A stretch of DNA of 64,000 nt from NCBI GenBank assembly GCA_029255685.2, contig CM055314.2, positions 71,560,815 through 71,624,814 of the forward strand. The letters are read 5' to 3'. This DNA is from Silene conica (Eukaryota > Streptophyta > Magnoliopsida > Caryophyllales > Caryophyllaceae). Under the pieces are notes generated by a model. The model was given only the letters and a program-made list of their open reading frames with translations, made no database searches and had not been told where the DNA came from. Positions 35,913-46,367 of the stretch are shown in pieces. The position numbers and the translations under genes were made by a program. How positions within the stretch are numbered: the stretch's first letter is position 1; each line of letters begins with the position of its first letter.

Positions 35913-36393
35913 CTTCACACAGGTCGTTGGCAAAACTCTTCAGTTTTATTGTGCTGATAGACAATCCAGTTTCCGGTCTGACACCGAATGTTAGCTGTAC
36001 GACTCACTTTGTACTTCTAAAGAACTGTTTTCGAGTAATTCTTCTGTAAGACGGTTTTGGAGGCGACTTTTGATTTATTCTTCTGTGCTCCAGCCTGGAG
36101 GAGTTTTCAATTTGTTGTCTTTGAAGACCTTGCGTAAACTTTATTAAGCGAAGACTTGCTTTGGCCTTTCAGACATGGTTAATACTACTTAGGTATTTAG
36201 GTGGGCTTTCAACTCATGACTTTGAAGACTCACTTTATCTTGAAAATTAATCTCATCCGGCCTTCTTTTTTAAGCCTCTGCCAACAGAGATTAGTAGATA
36301 AATCATTTATGGGACGAATAATACATCATGCAGGGATGATTCCGAGATAAGTAATTGCCCTTCGTATGCTACTATGCATGGATATTATTATAA
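35913..36393 (+). other. 3' flank of PAA
   Basis: Contains the 3' untranslated region and a spacer. No further gene is seen. Bases 36385-36393 are the left target-site copy of the next MITE. Confidence 0.5.
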
Positions 36394-36589
36394 CACAAAT
36401 TCTCATCTGTGACGGCGATATCCGTCACAAGCTTGTGACGGATACCGTTTTCTCTCACAAAATACCCACTTTTATCTCTCTCTGACACTATTTATGTGGT
36501 CCCCTTTTTTCTACAAACTCATTTTGTATCCATTTTATCTCACAAAATACCCGTCACAACTAGTGATCCGTCACAAGCAAGACTTACTA
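36394..36589 (+). mobile_element. Mutator-like MITE, 196 bp, copy 1
   Basis: Starts CACAAATTCTCATCTGTGAC and ends CAAGCAAGACTTACTA, with an imperfect inverted repeat of about 22 bp. The perfect 9-bp duplication is TTATTATAA (36385-36393 and 36590-36598). Pairs of GTGACGGAT/ATCCGTCAC lie inside both ends. Confidence 0.9.
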
Positions 36590-36850
36590 TTATTATAAAG
36601 GCAATCAAACTTATTATTCATTGCTTCCCTACGAAGTTAGCTTTCAAGCTTGTACGACCGAAGGAAAGTATTTTATTTAAGTTGCTTTTGAAAACCAAAA
36701 AAAGGAAAGCTTGTTGAAGGCTGTAACTTGTAGTAGGTGTTAGGGAGGAAGAATGACATTAGTTAAGGCATGGTTTAGACAGATAAAGTATTCCACGTGT
36801 TTTGTGTGAGAAATAATTGAGTCGGACATCAAAAATTGCCAGATTTCTTA

Positions 36851-37700
36851 TCAAAAGAACGATAAACGTGAAAGCGATTTGACAATGACATTACGCAACT
36901 TTAAACTTGAAAGTTTATTCAATGTTCGATTGTTATGGACAAATCTTAGATAGCAGCAAGATCTCTCAGCATGGATATCGACTGGTGAGGGATCGACATA
37001 GTTTAACCAGAGGTTCCTTGGGTTGTCACATTTTTTTTGGCAAAGGGAAAGAGGAGCTTGGACTATAGCTTTAGAAGCTATGGAATGAGCGATCCTATTC
37101 AGAGATCTAGGGTAAAAACTTATTGAAAAACAATGAAAATTACTAATAACCGAAACTAAAGAAGAAACAATAGTAGAAATGCATTGATCCAAATCCATGA
37201 CACCCAAGAGTTGGTAGATAAGGTTTATGCAATCACTAGAAACTTCAATGTGTCTGAAACCCATGAAAAAAGCGCAGGATATAGCTTTAAGAAGGGCCAT
37301 AGCTTCAGCCCAGACGCTAACCAAACCGATTAGTAAGTCTTGCTTGCGACGGGTCGTTATTTGTGACGGATATTTTGTGAGATAAAATGGGTAGAAAATG
37401 AGTTAGTGGAGAAAGTGGACCACATGAATAGGGTTTTAGAGAGAGAGAAAAAAAAAATGGGTATTTTGTGAGAGAAAACGGTATCCGTCACAAGCTTGCG
37501 ACGGATAGTGCAGTTGCAAATAAGAATTTGTGAAGATCCTAGAGTTTTCAAACCATCATCAAAAACCCACCCAGCCGCTGCTTCTAGATTTGTATGCCAA
37601 GCAGCATCAGCCTTGAGTCTAATGCAATATTTACCAATAGACTCACCTATCATGACATAGGGAAACAAATTCTTTGTTAAGTTACTCATCCGAATTCTAA
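36851..37700 (-). pseudogene. LINE fragment: RNase H (RVT_3-type) domain split by a MITE
   Basis: On the minus strand the right part reads KADAAWHTNLEAAAGWVFDDG (start of a plant LINE RNase H domain). The left part continues SVWAEAMALLKAI, GFRHIEVSSDCINLI and LNRIAHSIASKA. The two halves are separated by the MITE at 37331-37532. No RT is present. This is a 5'-truncated remnant. Confidence 0.75.
37331..37532 (-). mobile_element. Mutator-like MITE, copy 2, inside the LINE RNase H
   Basis: Same family as the copy at 36394, in opposite orientation: begins TAGTAAGTCTTGCTTGCGAC and ends TAAGAATTTGTG. I could not see a matching 9-bp duplication (flanks CAAACCGAT and AAGATCCTA), so it is older or flanked by a later change. 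Confidence 0.8.
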
Positions 37701-38905
37701 GCTCCCCAATTTTTTCACACCTTTATCTTTACTTTACCACTAGTTTTAATCCCGTGCAAATAATGCACGAGTTATGTTTAAATTCGTGCAAAATATATTG
37801 GTGTTTACGGTTGTCTTTCTATAAAAAAATTGTTGACGAATTTTCCAGTAATTATTGTTGCTTTTGAGTAATATCTTTGTTTGAGAAAAAAATGTTTAAA
37901 ATGATTTTAGCATTTGAGATTTTTTTAAAAATGATTTCAATGACATAAAATAACTTGATAATAACTGACATAAAAATAACTCAAACCCGAAATAATCCGA
38001 CTCAATCAAATAACCCGACTTGATTGTCCCTTTTACCAGTTCTGGGGAGGGTTCAACAATTTTGTTTTTACGTTACTATTTTGCAAATTAGTAGTAAAAG
38101 TAATGATACTATCAATCTCCACTTGCCCGTACCTCAATGTTAATCGTAGTTATCACATTATCAATAACCCATCCATTTTTTCATATAATCAAACTCATTC
38201 AACCATTTTTTTTTCATATTATCAATAACTCATCCGTATATATGAATTATTTTTGTACCTTGAAGACTGAAATCAATTACATTTTTTTTGTAATAAATAA
38301 TGTACTCCGTAATATTTTGTAATATTCAGGTTGTAATTTTTTTTTTGTTTAGATTATATAGTGTTAATATCATAAAAAACGTTTTTAACTTTTTCAGTAA
38401 AGAATTTTTTATTAAAGTCAATTGGTATTTGTAATTATTTAATTTGTAATTTTGAATGTTTATATTGTATTATATTGGTAATAGACTAATAACAAATGTA
38501 TAATGTATGATGTTGCATAGTTTGTGTTAATAAATTTGGAATTATAATTTAAATAGTTACAAATTATAAAAAATAATTAAATTGAATGATGAAACATGGG
38601 GGCATACAAAAAAAACTTACCTTTTTCACTTTGAAATAAGAACCAATAGAAAACCTCCGTTTTCTTTTCCTTTTATAGTAAAAGATTTCTCCACTAGGAC
38701 ATCCCAAGAAATACAAAATTATATTTCTTGTATTTTCAATTTTGTATCTTCCTCTAATTGTTTTCTTATTATCGAGTATAACTCTCAACATTCAATGATT
38801 CAAAATGATCAACTTTTAAAATTAATTAATACAAATTGTAAAAGAAATTAAAATAAATTTGTACTAATATTTTATTAACTTATCTATTAATCCTTAGTCC
38901 TTACT
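37701..38905. other. AT-rich spacer without a recognisable gene
   Basis: Long T-rich and A-rich stretches. The small open frames lack any domain or start context. I see no repeat family here that I can name. Confidence 0.5.
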
Positions 38906-38913
38906 ATTATTGC

Positions 38914-39295
38914 TAGGGCTGTACAATGGGCTGGGCCAGTCCGGGCCGGGCCGGGCTGAAGAAAGCCAGCCCTGGCACGACCCTAAAATAATATAGGGCT
39001 GGGCTGGGCCGGGCCAGGAAAAGTCAGCCCTGGCCCAGCCCTGTAGGGTTTCTAATTGTGTTTGTGGGCTGTATTTTTATTAGTTGTGTTAGTTGTATTA
39101 GCGGGCTGGACAGGGCTGGGCTGGGCTGCATTTTACACAGGGCTGCGAACAGGGCTGGGCTGACAAAATTCGGCCCTGGCCCTATTCGCTACCGGGCTGG
39201 GCTGGACCAGCCCTAGCCCTATGTGGGCTAGAAAAATTGGCCCACGTAACAGGGCTGGGCCGGGCCGGGCTGGCCCGCTACGTTGTCCAGCTCTA
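38914..39295. mobile_element. GC-rich hAT MITE, 382 bp
   Basis: Ends TAGGGCTGTACAATGGGC and, reading inward from the right, TAGAGCTGGACAACGTAG. The perfect 8-bp duplication is ATTATTGC (38906-38913 and 39296-39303). The interior is dense in GGGCTGGGC/GGGCCGGGC blocks, in sharp contrast to the AT-rich flanks. Confidence 0.92.
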
Positions 39296-39649
39296 ATTAT
39301 TGCTACTATTATGATAGATTGATAGGTAGCAGCACCTATAATAACAGTATATAAACACTTGACTGCATTCAGCTTTCAATTTTCGTAATTCGATGAAAAA
39401 TGATCAAGATTGCTTTATTTTTACTTGTTTTTTTTGCTTTATCCATTATTCATAGGTCATAAGTAGGGATGACAATGGGTGCGATATGGATGGGGTGGAG
39501 CTATATCCATATCCATATCCATTTAATTTATAGTCATCCATATCCCACCCTTATCCGTTTAATACTTTTTCATCCATCCGTATCCATATCCACCGGGTGA
39601 AGTGGGCACCCGTTGGATATTTCCACGCTCATAAAATTTAGAGGTGTTT

Positions 39650-42600
39650 TTTTGGCAACTGTAAAGAGAGCGACTACATATGTAGTGCCGCTTTAGCCAC
39701 ATTATGTGCGCACTTATTTAGAGTCCTAGGTAAATAACTAAAACATAAACAATGAAAGGATCCAGCCAATTGGAAGATATCAGCAAGGATCCCTTTAACC
39801 TGATGATGCCCTTCCTCCATGCAAGAATACACATGATAATCTGCTGACAATCCGACAAAACGCTTAGATGGAAAACTTGATGCCTAACAGCCCATTGCAA
39901 CGCCATCTTAATCCCACGAGCTTCTGCCTGCAAGGCCGATTCCGCCTCCATCCTTTCTCCAACCTGTGCCCTTGACGACCCATCAGGTCCATACACCACC
40001 CATCCTACCGCTGCCTCCCTATTTTCCTTTCAGGCCGCGTCCACCTTAATACGTACCAGATCCCCCTGATGTAGACAACCAACAAAATAAACTGGAAAAG
40101 ATTGCATGATCAACCATCGGCCATCCATCACAGCCTCCTGACTTCCGCCCTCAGGCCTTCATCAGACTCCTTAGCCTTTCCCATCTCATAACAGACATGC
40201 CTCCCCATCTCATAATCCTCCCGCACTTGAGCAAAAAAGATTCAGGGAACAAAACTAGTCCCTCTGAAAACAGAGTTATTCCTAAGCTTCCATATGTTCC
40301 AAAGGATGACAAGAAACAAAAGGCATCCATTATCTTGATCCCCTTTCTTGCCAAGAAAGAATAACCAATTAATAATCCAATTTTCAATACCTATATCCCT
40401 TGCCCCTTCACAAACCAGCCCCAATGCAGATCCCCTCCAAATCCTTGACGACACAGAACAATCCCTAAAAAATGCTTAAGAGTTTCCCCTTCTGATAAAA
40501 CTCCCTTACAAAGAGGACAATTGTGTCGTATTGAAGTACTCTTCTTCGGAACTCCTCACCAATTGGCAACGATCCCGTGACAATTTTCCAAATTAGGATT
40601 GTCCACTTTTTCGGTCCCGGTAATTTCCAAAGCTTTTTCCTTAGAAAATCCTCCCTCAGACTGTTCATTCTGCTCTCATCCCTTGGTGATTTCCTTTTAT
40701 CAAAAGTCAAATCAAATACGAGCCCGTATCTGCTTTTGACCGTATAACTGCCCGTTTTACTACCAGTCCAAAACATCACATCCTCTTCTTGTGAAAAACA
40801 GATTGGGGTTGCAAGAATTTTCGAGACAGTTGCTTCCTGAAAAAGCTCCCTAAGCCTCATCTCATCCCAATTTGACTTATTCTGAATCAAATCCCCCACC
40901 CTAATATTATACAAATGCGCATAATCCAAGGAAAGCACCTCTTGACGAGGAACTGGGTAATCTCCTCCCACCCATTTGGTGGACCACGCATTCAAGGAGG
41001 AACGCCAACCAGGCTTCCACCCCGTATTCTCTTTAATCAAATCAAGTCCCCAAATTAAACTCTTAACCCCCCACGATCTGTGTCCCATCATTGTGAGAAT
41101 CATCCCTTTTTCATGAAGTCTATCTTTGAAAATTATATCCCGAAACACTTCACTAAAAAAGGTGTCCTTTTGGTTCATGATTCTCCAAACATTTTTTGCC
41201 TGAAGAACCTGATTGAGACAACCAATATCCCGTATACCCAGCCCCCCTTACTTTTAGGTAAATTTAAGAAATTTCGACTGCACCAATGCAACCCTCTTGT
41301 TGATCGACATCCAGTCCACCAAAAATGTGACAGCAAAGCGTTAATCTTATTTGCCACACTTACCGGCACCTTAAACACCGATAGACAGTAATTGGAAAGA
41401 TTGGAAAGAACAGATGTAATCAACGTCAGTCGACCAGCAGACAGAAAAATCCCATTCCAAGATGAAATTCGTTCCAAAACCTTATCAACCAAACCCCTGA
41501 AAAACTCTTTTCTTCCTAATTGCACATCAGTTGAGATTCCCAGGTATTTTCCAATTCCTTTGTTATTCGATATATCCAAACATCTCAGACATCTTCTCGC
41601 ACTGATCAAGCTTGTCGACGGACTAAATAGAACCCCCGACTTGTCCTTATTCACCATCTGACCTGACGCCCGATAATAATTTCCCATTGCCTTCTTGAGA
41701 ACCTTACACACATTATTTCTATCATTCAGAAAGAAAATAGAGTCATCTGTAAAAAACAAGTGTATAAGAGCCCTTGAATTCCGACTAAGTTTAATTCCCC
41801 ACAATCTCCTTTCCTGTTCCAGCTTGATCACATTTGCTGAAAGAACCTCCATACAAAGAAGGAACAAAAAAGGTGAAAGCGGATCCCCCTGCCTCAATCC
41901 ACAACTGGGCCGAAACTGCTCCGTCGTACCACCATTAAAAAGGAGCTCATACGACACAGTAGTGACGATACTCATAATAAGACCCACCAAATTCGCAGGG
42001 AAGTTGAATTTGTTCAGCACAGCCTCCAAAAAATCCCATTTCACCCTATCATAAGCCTTACTCATGTCTGCCTTGTAAGCAAAAAGGCCCCTCCGACCAT
42101 ATTTAGATGAATTAATCTTATGGATTGCTTCTTGGACTAAGAGAATATTATCCCCAATGTTTCTACCCTTAACAAACGCATTCTGACAGTCACCCACCAA
42201 GTACATCATAACCTTAGTCAGTCTATTCGTAATGCACTTCGAAATAATGCGCATGATGACATTACTCAAACTAATAGGTCGGAAATCTCCCACGCCCTCA
42301 TGGTTTTCCCATTTCGGAATTAAAACAATTGTCGTACGATTCATCTCCGACAAAACCCTTCCAGAATTAAGAATTGACAAGGCTGCTCTTGTGACATCAT
42401 GCTTAATTAAATACCAGCATTTATGATAGAAAATACCTGGTATACCATCCGGACCCGGAGCCTTAAGGGCCCCCATCTGAAACACCGCCTGACGAACCTC
42501 CTTGGCAGTAAAGGCCGAGCAAGAAAATCCATGTCATCCTCCTCCACCCTCTTATCCAAATCCTTCACCACCTCTTCAATTAAAGCTGTCCGTTGAGACT

Positions 42601-43130
42601 CCAAAACCTCTTCCATCGGATTAAAAAGATTGAAGAATGTCTCCCTAAAAATATGCTTGACCTTTTCTGGCTCATATTCCCAGGTTTCATCGGAGTCTTT
42701 GATCCCCAAAATAAAAATTTTGCATTTACGCCCCTTCACAAATTTAAAGAAGTATTTAGTACAAGTATCACCTTCAACAACCCACCGAAGTTTTGCTCTC
42801 TGCCTCCAAAATTTCGCCATTGCCACTGAAAAAGCCTGGACTTCCTCATTAACCTTCGTGTACTCTTCTTCATTTCCTGATGTCACAACCACATCCATTG
42901 CTTTCTCAAGTTGGCCATCAAAATCCTCCCATTTCTCATTCCATTCGTTCTTCTTATTCAAAACCCATTTTTTGATCACAACTCTTGATCCCGCGAGCTT
43001 CCTTGTGAGTCGGAACGCTGGCGAACCCAAAATCCTTCCCCTCCAATTCTCTTGTACCAGACTCAAACACTCCTGATGATCTAAGGCCCACGCTTCCAAT
43101 TTAAGAGTTGGGTTTACACGCATTAAATAT
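39650..43130 (-). pseudogene. L1-type LINE, 5'-truncated: RT, zinc-finger and RNase H
   Basis: Minus strand. 43123 to about 42520 is the linker between endonuclease and RT (WRQRAKLRWVVEGDTCTKYFF). RT follows (ALKAPGPDGIPG, FRPISLSNV, ADMSKAYDRVKWDFL, GLRQGDPLSPFLFLLC), with the catalytic box FFTDDSIFF, an FTDD variant of the usual FADD. Then come the RT thumb and a zinc-finger-like end near 40460, and an RNase H piece (AQVGERMEAESALQAEARGIKMAL) at 39718-39999. The endonuclease is absent. Frameshifts lie near 42520 and 41200, with further stops below 40460. A T7 run at 39647 may be the remains of the poly(A) tail. Inactive copy. Confidence 0.88.
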
Positions 43131-43241
43131 GCAATTATGATTAATGCTTGAGAGTGATTGGTGCAGTCTAGTGCCCAATGTGTTTGTTTGCTTTTGCATG
43201 CAGCTTATGTTGTTTGCATGTGCTTTCATCCATCAAACCTG

Positions 43242-43296
43242 AAAAAGACAAGATATACATAAAGTACCTAGGGAGCTACAAATATCTTGTCTTTTT
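43242..43296. repeat. 55-bp perfect hairpin, copy 1 of a small repeated motif
   Basis: A 15-bp perfect inverted repeat (AAAAAGACAAGATAT and its complement) encloses a 25-bp loop containing AAAGTACCTAGGGAGCTAC. The loop recurs at 43841-43873 and 44717-44760. Confidence 0.9.
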
Positions 43297-43840
43297 GATA
43301 AATATACACCTAATACGATAAAAATAAAACGTACATTACCAAACAAGCCCGGTTCCATATATTTTTGAGAAAATGGAACATACTTCTTAAACGTGTTTAC
43401 TAGCCTTACCATTTTACAACTAAAACTGCTAAGCTAATCTGCACAATCTTTACGTGGACATAAACATAAAGTGCAACAAAACTTTAACGAGTAATTTCTA
43501 ACTTTATTTTTAAAAAAACTGTATGTAGAAATCAAAAGTATTTTATTACTAAAAATATTTATTAATTTTTTTAGAAAAAAATTAATTCAGGATATCCACA
43601 GGGTGATTAACGGATGATAGACCATGATCCATACCCCCACCCTAAATTTACCCATATTCATATCCCACCCTAACTTTATAAAAAAAATCGTCATCCATAT
43701 CTCACCCATTTAATTTCGGATGGATGGATATCCACAGGGTCAGGGTGAAACTGCCATCCCTAGTCATAAGTCACCTTATTACAGAAAGATAATATATACT
43801 TTCTTCATTCAAATCTATAGTGTATATTTGCTTTATGCTA

Positions 43841-43873
43841 ACATAAAGTACCTAAGGAGCTACAAATATCTTG
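43841..43873. repeat. Hairpin-loop motif, copy 2 (loop and right arm only)
   Basis: ACATAAAGTACCTAAGGAGC followed by TACAAATATCTTG. One base differs from copy 1. The left arm is missing; the right arm abuts the MITE sequence GCGACGGGTA. Confidence 0.85.
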
Positions 43874-43881
43874 CGACGGGT

Positions 43882-44658
43882 AGGGACGGATCCAGGATTT
43901 AGAAGTGGGGTGGGCTAGGCTCATGTCCGCGATGGTTAGTCATACGAAACCATCAAAACGTATAATTGAGGTCGCACATATGTGAAAGATGTTAGTCACT
44001 TGGGGTTGCTCCCTTTGTCACAAACTTACCGTCATTTGGGCAAAGTTTTATTATTTATAAATGATATTTTATTGATAGGCAAACAAATAATTAAGATAGA
44101 AGGATATCTTATAAAAATATAAGATATGATTGAATATTAAAAAAATGTATATTTGTATAAATCTATTTACAATATTATTTAAGGATACAAGTTTCGCTAT
44201 ATACTAGTAAATTTAATCATCATTAAAAAAACGTAAACGTCTTATAATCTCCTTTTCTTTAAAATACAATATGTTTGTACTCTCAAATAGACAAGTATAT
44301 ATATATCTCAACTTTGTTAAAACTAAGAATTCTTATTCTAACAATTAACATTAAGCTAAACAACATAGGGTATAAAATACTTTAATTATAGGGCAAACAA
44401 TAACAACAATTTACGATTAATATTATTAGGATTTATGATAAAATGCTAAACAACTTTTTAGGGTAGTAAATAAAAAAATGCTACTAACGAGATTCAAACC
44501 CCTACCGTCAAGTAGAAACAAACCCTTTTCCTTCTACCCTTACCAACTGAGCCCCGATACAACACTAAATGTATTTACATGTTTTTTTTACTTTAATCCT
44601 AAAAACAGGTTGGGCTGAAGCCCACCCAGCCCTTTGGGTAGATCCGCCCCTGGCCCTG
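43882..44658. mobile_element. Non-autonomous element with GGATC-type ends, probably Mutator-like
   Basis: The left end AGGGACGGATCCAGGATTT and the right end (inward CAGGGGCGGATCTACCC, a few bases inside) resemble a widespread plant MITE type. It is flanked by a 9-10 bp direct repeat GCGACGGGTA (43873-43882 and 44659-44668); the exact edge is uncertain by one or two bases. It contains a tRNA-like pair of boxes at 44490-44553. No transposase. Confidence 0.65.
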
Positions 44659-44716
44659 GCGACGGGTATATTCATCACAAGTTTGCGAATAGTCAATATA
44701 ACCCATTTGAGTAAAT

Positions 44717-44760
44717 AAGACAAACATAAAGTACCTAGGGAGCTACAAATATCTTGTCTT
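44717..44760. repeat. Hairpin-loop motif, copy 3
   Basis: Loop identical to copy 1 over ACATAAAGTACCTAGGGAGC, with shorter arms AAGACAA and TTGTCTT. Confidence 0.88.
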
Positions 44761-44837
44761 TATCTACTCATGTGGGTCTTATTTGGGCCGTCACAAGTTT
44801 GTGACGGAAGATATCCGTCACAAATGAGAATTTGTGC

Positions 44838-45255
44838 AAATTTTAAGGGTTTATTAAAAAATTAATGAAAATACAATGAGAAGTGTGTATGTTGCTTTAT
44901 GGTGGTTATTGTTAATGGTTTTTTATTGTTTAATTTGCGGGTAATTAAGTGAGTGATTAATGATTATTTTCCACTAAAAACCATTTGAACATTTTAATTT
45001 CCTGGGAAAAAGCAGTCACCTATTTCCCCCCTAAAATACACTATTTAGTATTTACAGCCTGTACTGAGTGCTTGACAGGCTGTTTTGCTCAGTACTCATT
45101 GTCAATAAATAAGCCTTTTATTTTGGGTAATTTACTAACTACACAACAAAAGAAAGCTTTTCCCACTAAATTACTTACAAAAGTCCCTCAAAAGTCCCAA
45201 AGAGGTAAATACAAACACATTTACAGTCCAAAAAAGTCAGCTACATAAACAAAAA
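44838..45255 (+). other. Leader before the mariner transposase
   Basis: AT-rich. It probably includes the 5' untranslated part of the mariner element, but I could not identify its terminal inverted repeat or TA duplication. Confidence 0.35.
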
Positions 45256-46367
45256 ATGGTCTACAAATGCATGTCCGAGGAATTGCGTACTGAAGTTGCA
45301 GTATACTTGCTGGAAATGTCTGCAAACGGGAAGCTTGAGCACGGTGACATCCTTAAAACAGCAGCGAGGTTCAACCTAAAAAAACGCAGCGTGTCTAACA
45401 TATGACAACTAGCCAAAAAACCACGGTTAGTCGGAGAAAACTGAATGTCAAGAACAAGAGAATGGGAAATCGAAATAAGCAGAAGGTTCTGGCCTATTGT
45501 GGAGCATATTAAGTCACTCATTGCAGCCAAACACAATACAATGAAAAGAGTTTCCAAAAATTGTGGGGTTTCCATAGGCACGGCCCGCTCGTGGGTGAAA
45601 GAAGGTTTGCTTAAACCTTATTCCAGCCCACTTCATCCTAAACTCAGCGACTTAAACAAAGATGAAAGGCTACTTCATTCACTAAAGATGCTCATCGTTA
45701 ATAAAGTTATTCACGATTTCCTTGATCTTAATGCAATGCCGGAAACATAAATAATATTCAGCGAGATGAGAAACACAATTCACATGGACGAAAAATGGTT
45801 CCTTATTACCGATGATGATCAGAAAATTTACGTGGTAAATGGGTGAGGAATTACCTTACAGAAGCTGCCAATCGAAGAGGTACGTCCGTACATCACAAAA
45901 GTGATGTTCATGTGCGCGGTCCGCAGACCGGTTTACGCGGCAAACGGAGATTTAATTTTCGATGGGAAAATAAGGATGTTCCCTCTTACACGACAAGTAC
46001 CAGGAACAAGAAATAGTAAAAAGATGCCAAGGGGAACGATGGAGACAAAACTAATAGAATCAATCACGAAGGAAGTTGTTAAAAAATGTCTTATTGAGCA
46101 GGTAATTCCAGCAATCAAAAGCGCATGGCCAGAAGGATTAAGCAAAGAAATTTACATACAACAAGACAACGCAAGACCACATATAAAGTATGACGATCCT
46201 GATTTCATGGCGGCTGTAAATTCAGACGAGTTTCACATTTAACTACTTTTTCAGCCACCAAACTCACCCGACTTGAATTGTAATGACCTTGGTTATTTTA
46301 GGGCATTACAATCTCTACAATCATCACAAACGACGAAAATAGTAGACGAACTAGTAAGTGATGCAAG
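45256..46367 (+). pseudogene. Plant mariner-like (DD39D) transposase, dead
   Basis: One frame is kept from the ATG at 45256 to the Copia insertion at 46368 and is interrupted by in-frame stops (near 45403, 45442, 45748, 45844 and 46240). The N-terminal helix-turn-helix part (AARFNLKKRSVSNI, later NCGVSIGTARSWVKEG) is followed by the catalytic core: first Asp in IHMDEKWF, second in IQQDNARPH, third in LNCNDLGYF, with 39 residues between second and third as in plant mariners. The C-terminus is cut by the Copia LTR. Five stops without a frameshift suggest decay by point mutation, including CpG/CpNpG loss. Confidence 0.88.

Larger units (their letters stand above)
39464..43762. mobile_element. 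hAT MITE interrupted by a LINE
   Basis: Left end TAGGGATGACAATGGG. Right end, reading inward, TAGGGATGGCAGTTTCACCC. The perfect 8-bp duplication is GTCATAAG (39456-39463 and 43763-43770), 4.3 kb apart. Both arms carry ATCCATATCC-type repeats. The MITE itself is only a few hundred bases; the rest is the LINE and later insertions. Confidence 0.88.
43866..44837 (-). mobile_element. Mutator-like MITE, copy 4, decayed and interrupted
   Basis: The left edge TCTTGCGACGGGTA and right edge ATCCGTCACAAATGAGAATTTGTG match the ends of the 196-bp family in minus orientation. The interior is diverged. It holds the third hairpin-loop copy and the larger element at about 43882-44658. Confidence 0.6.

Noticed and set aside
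38137-38851. Small open frames in the AT-rich spacer
   Set aside because: No domain, no supporting start context, composition identical to the surrounding non-coding DNA.
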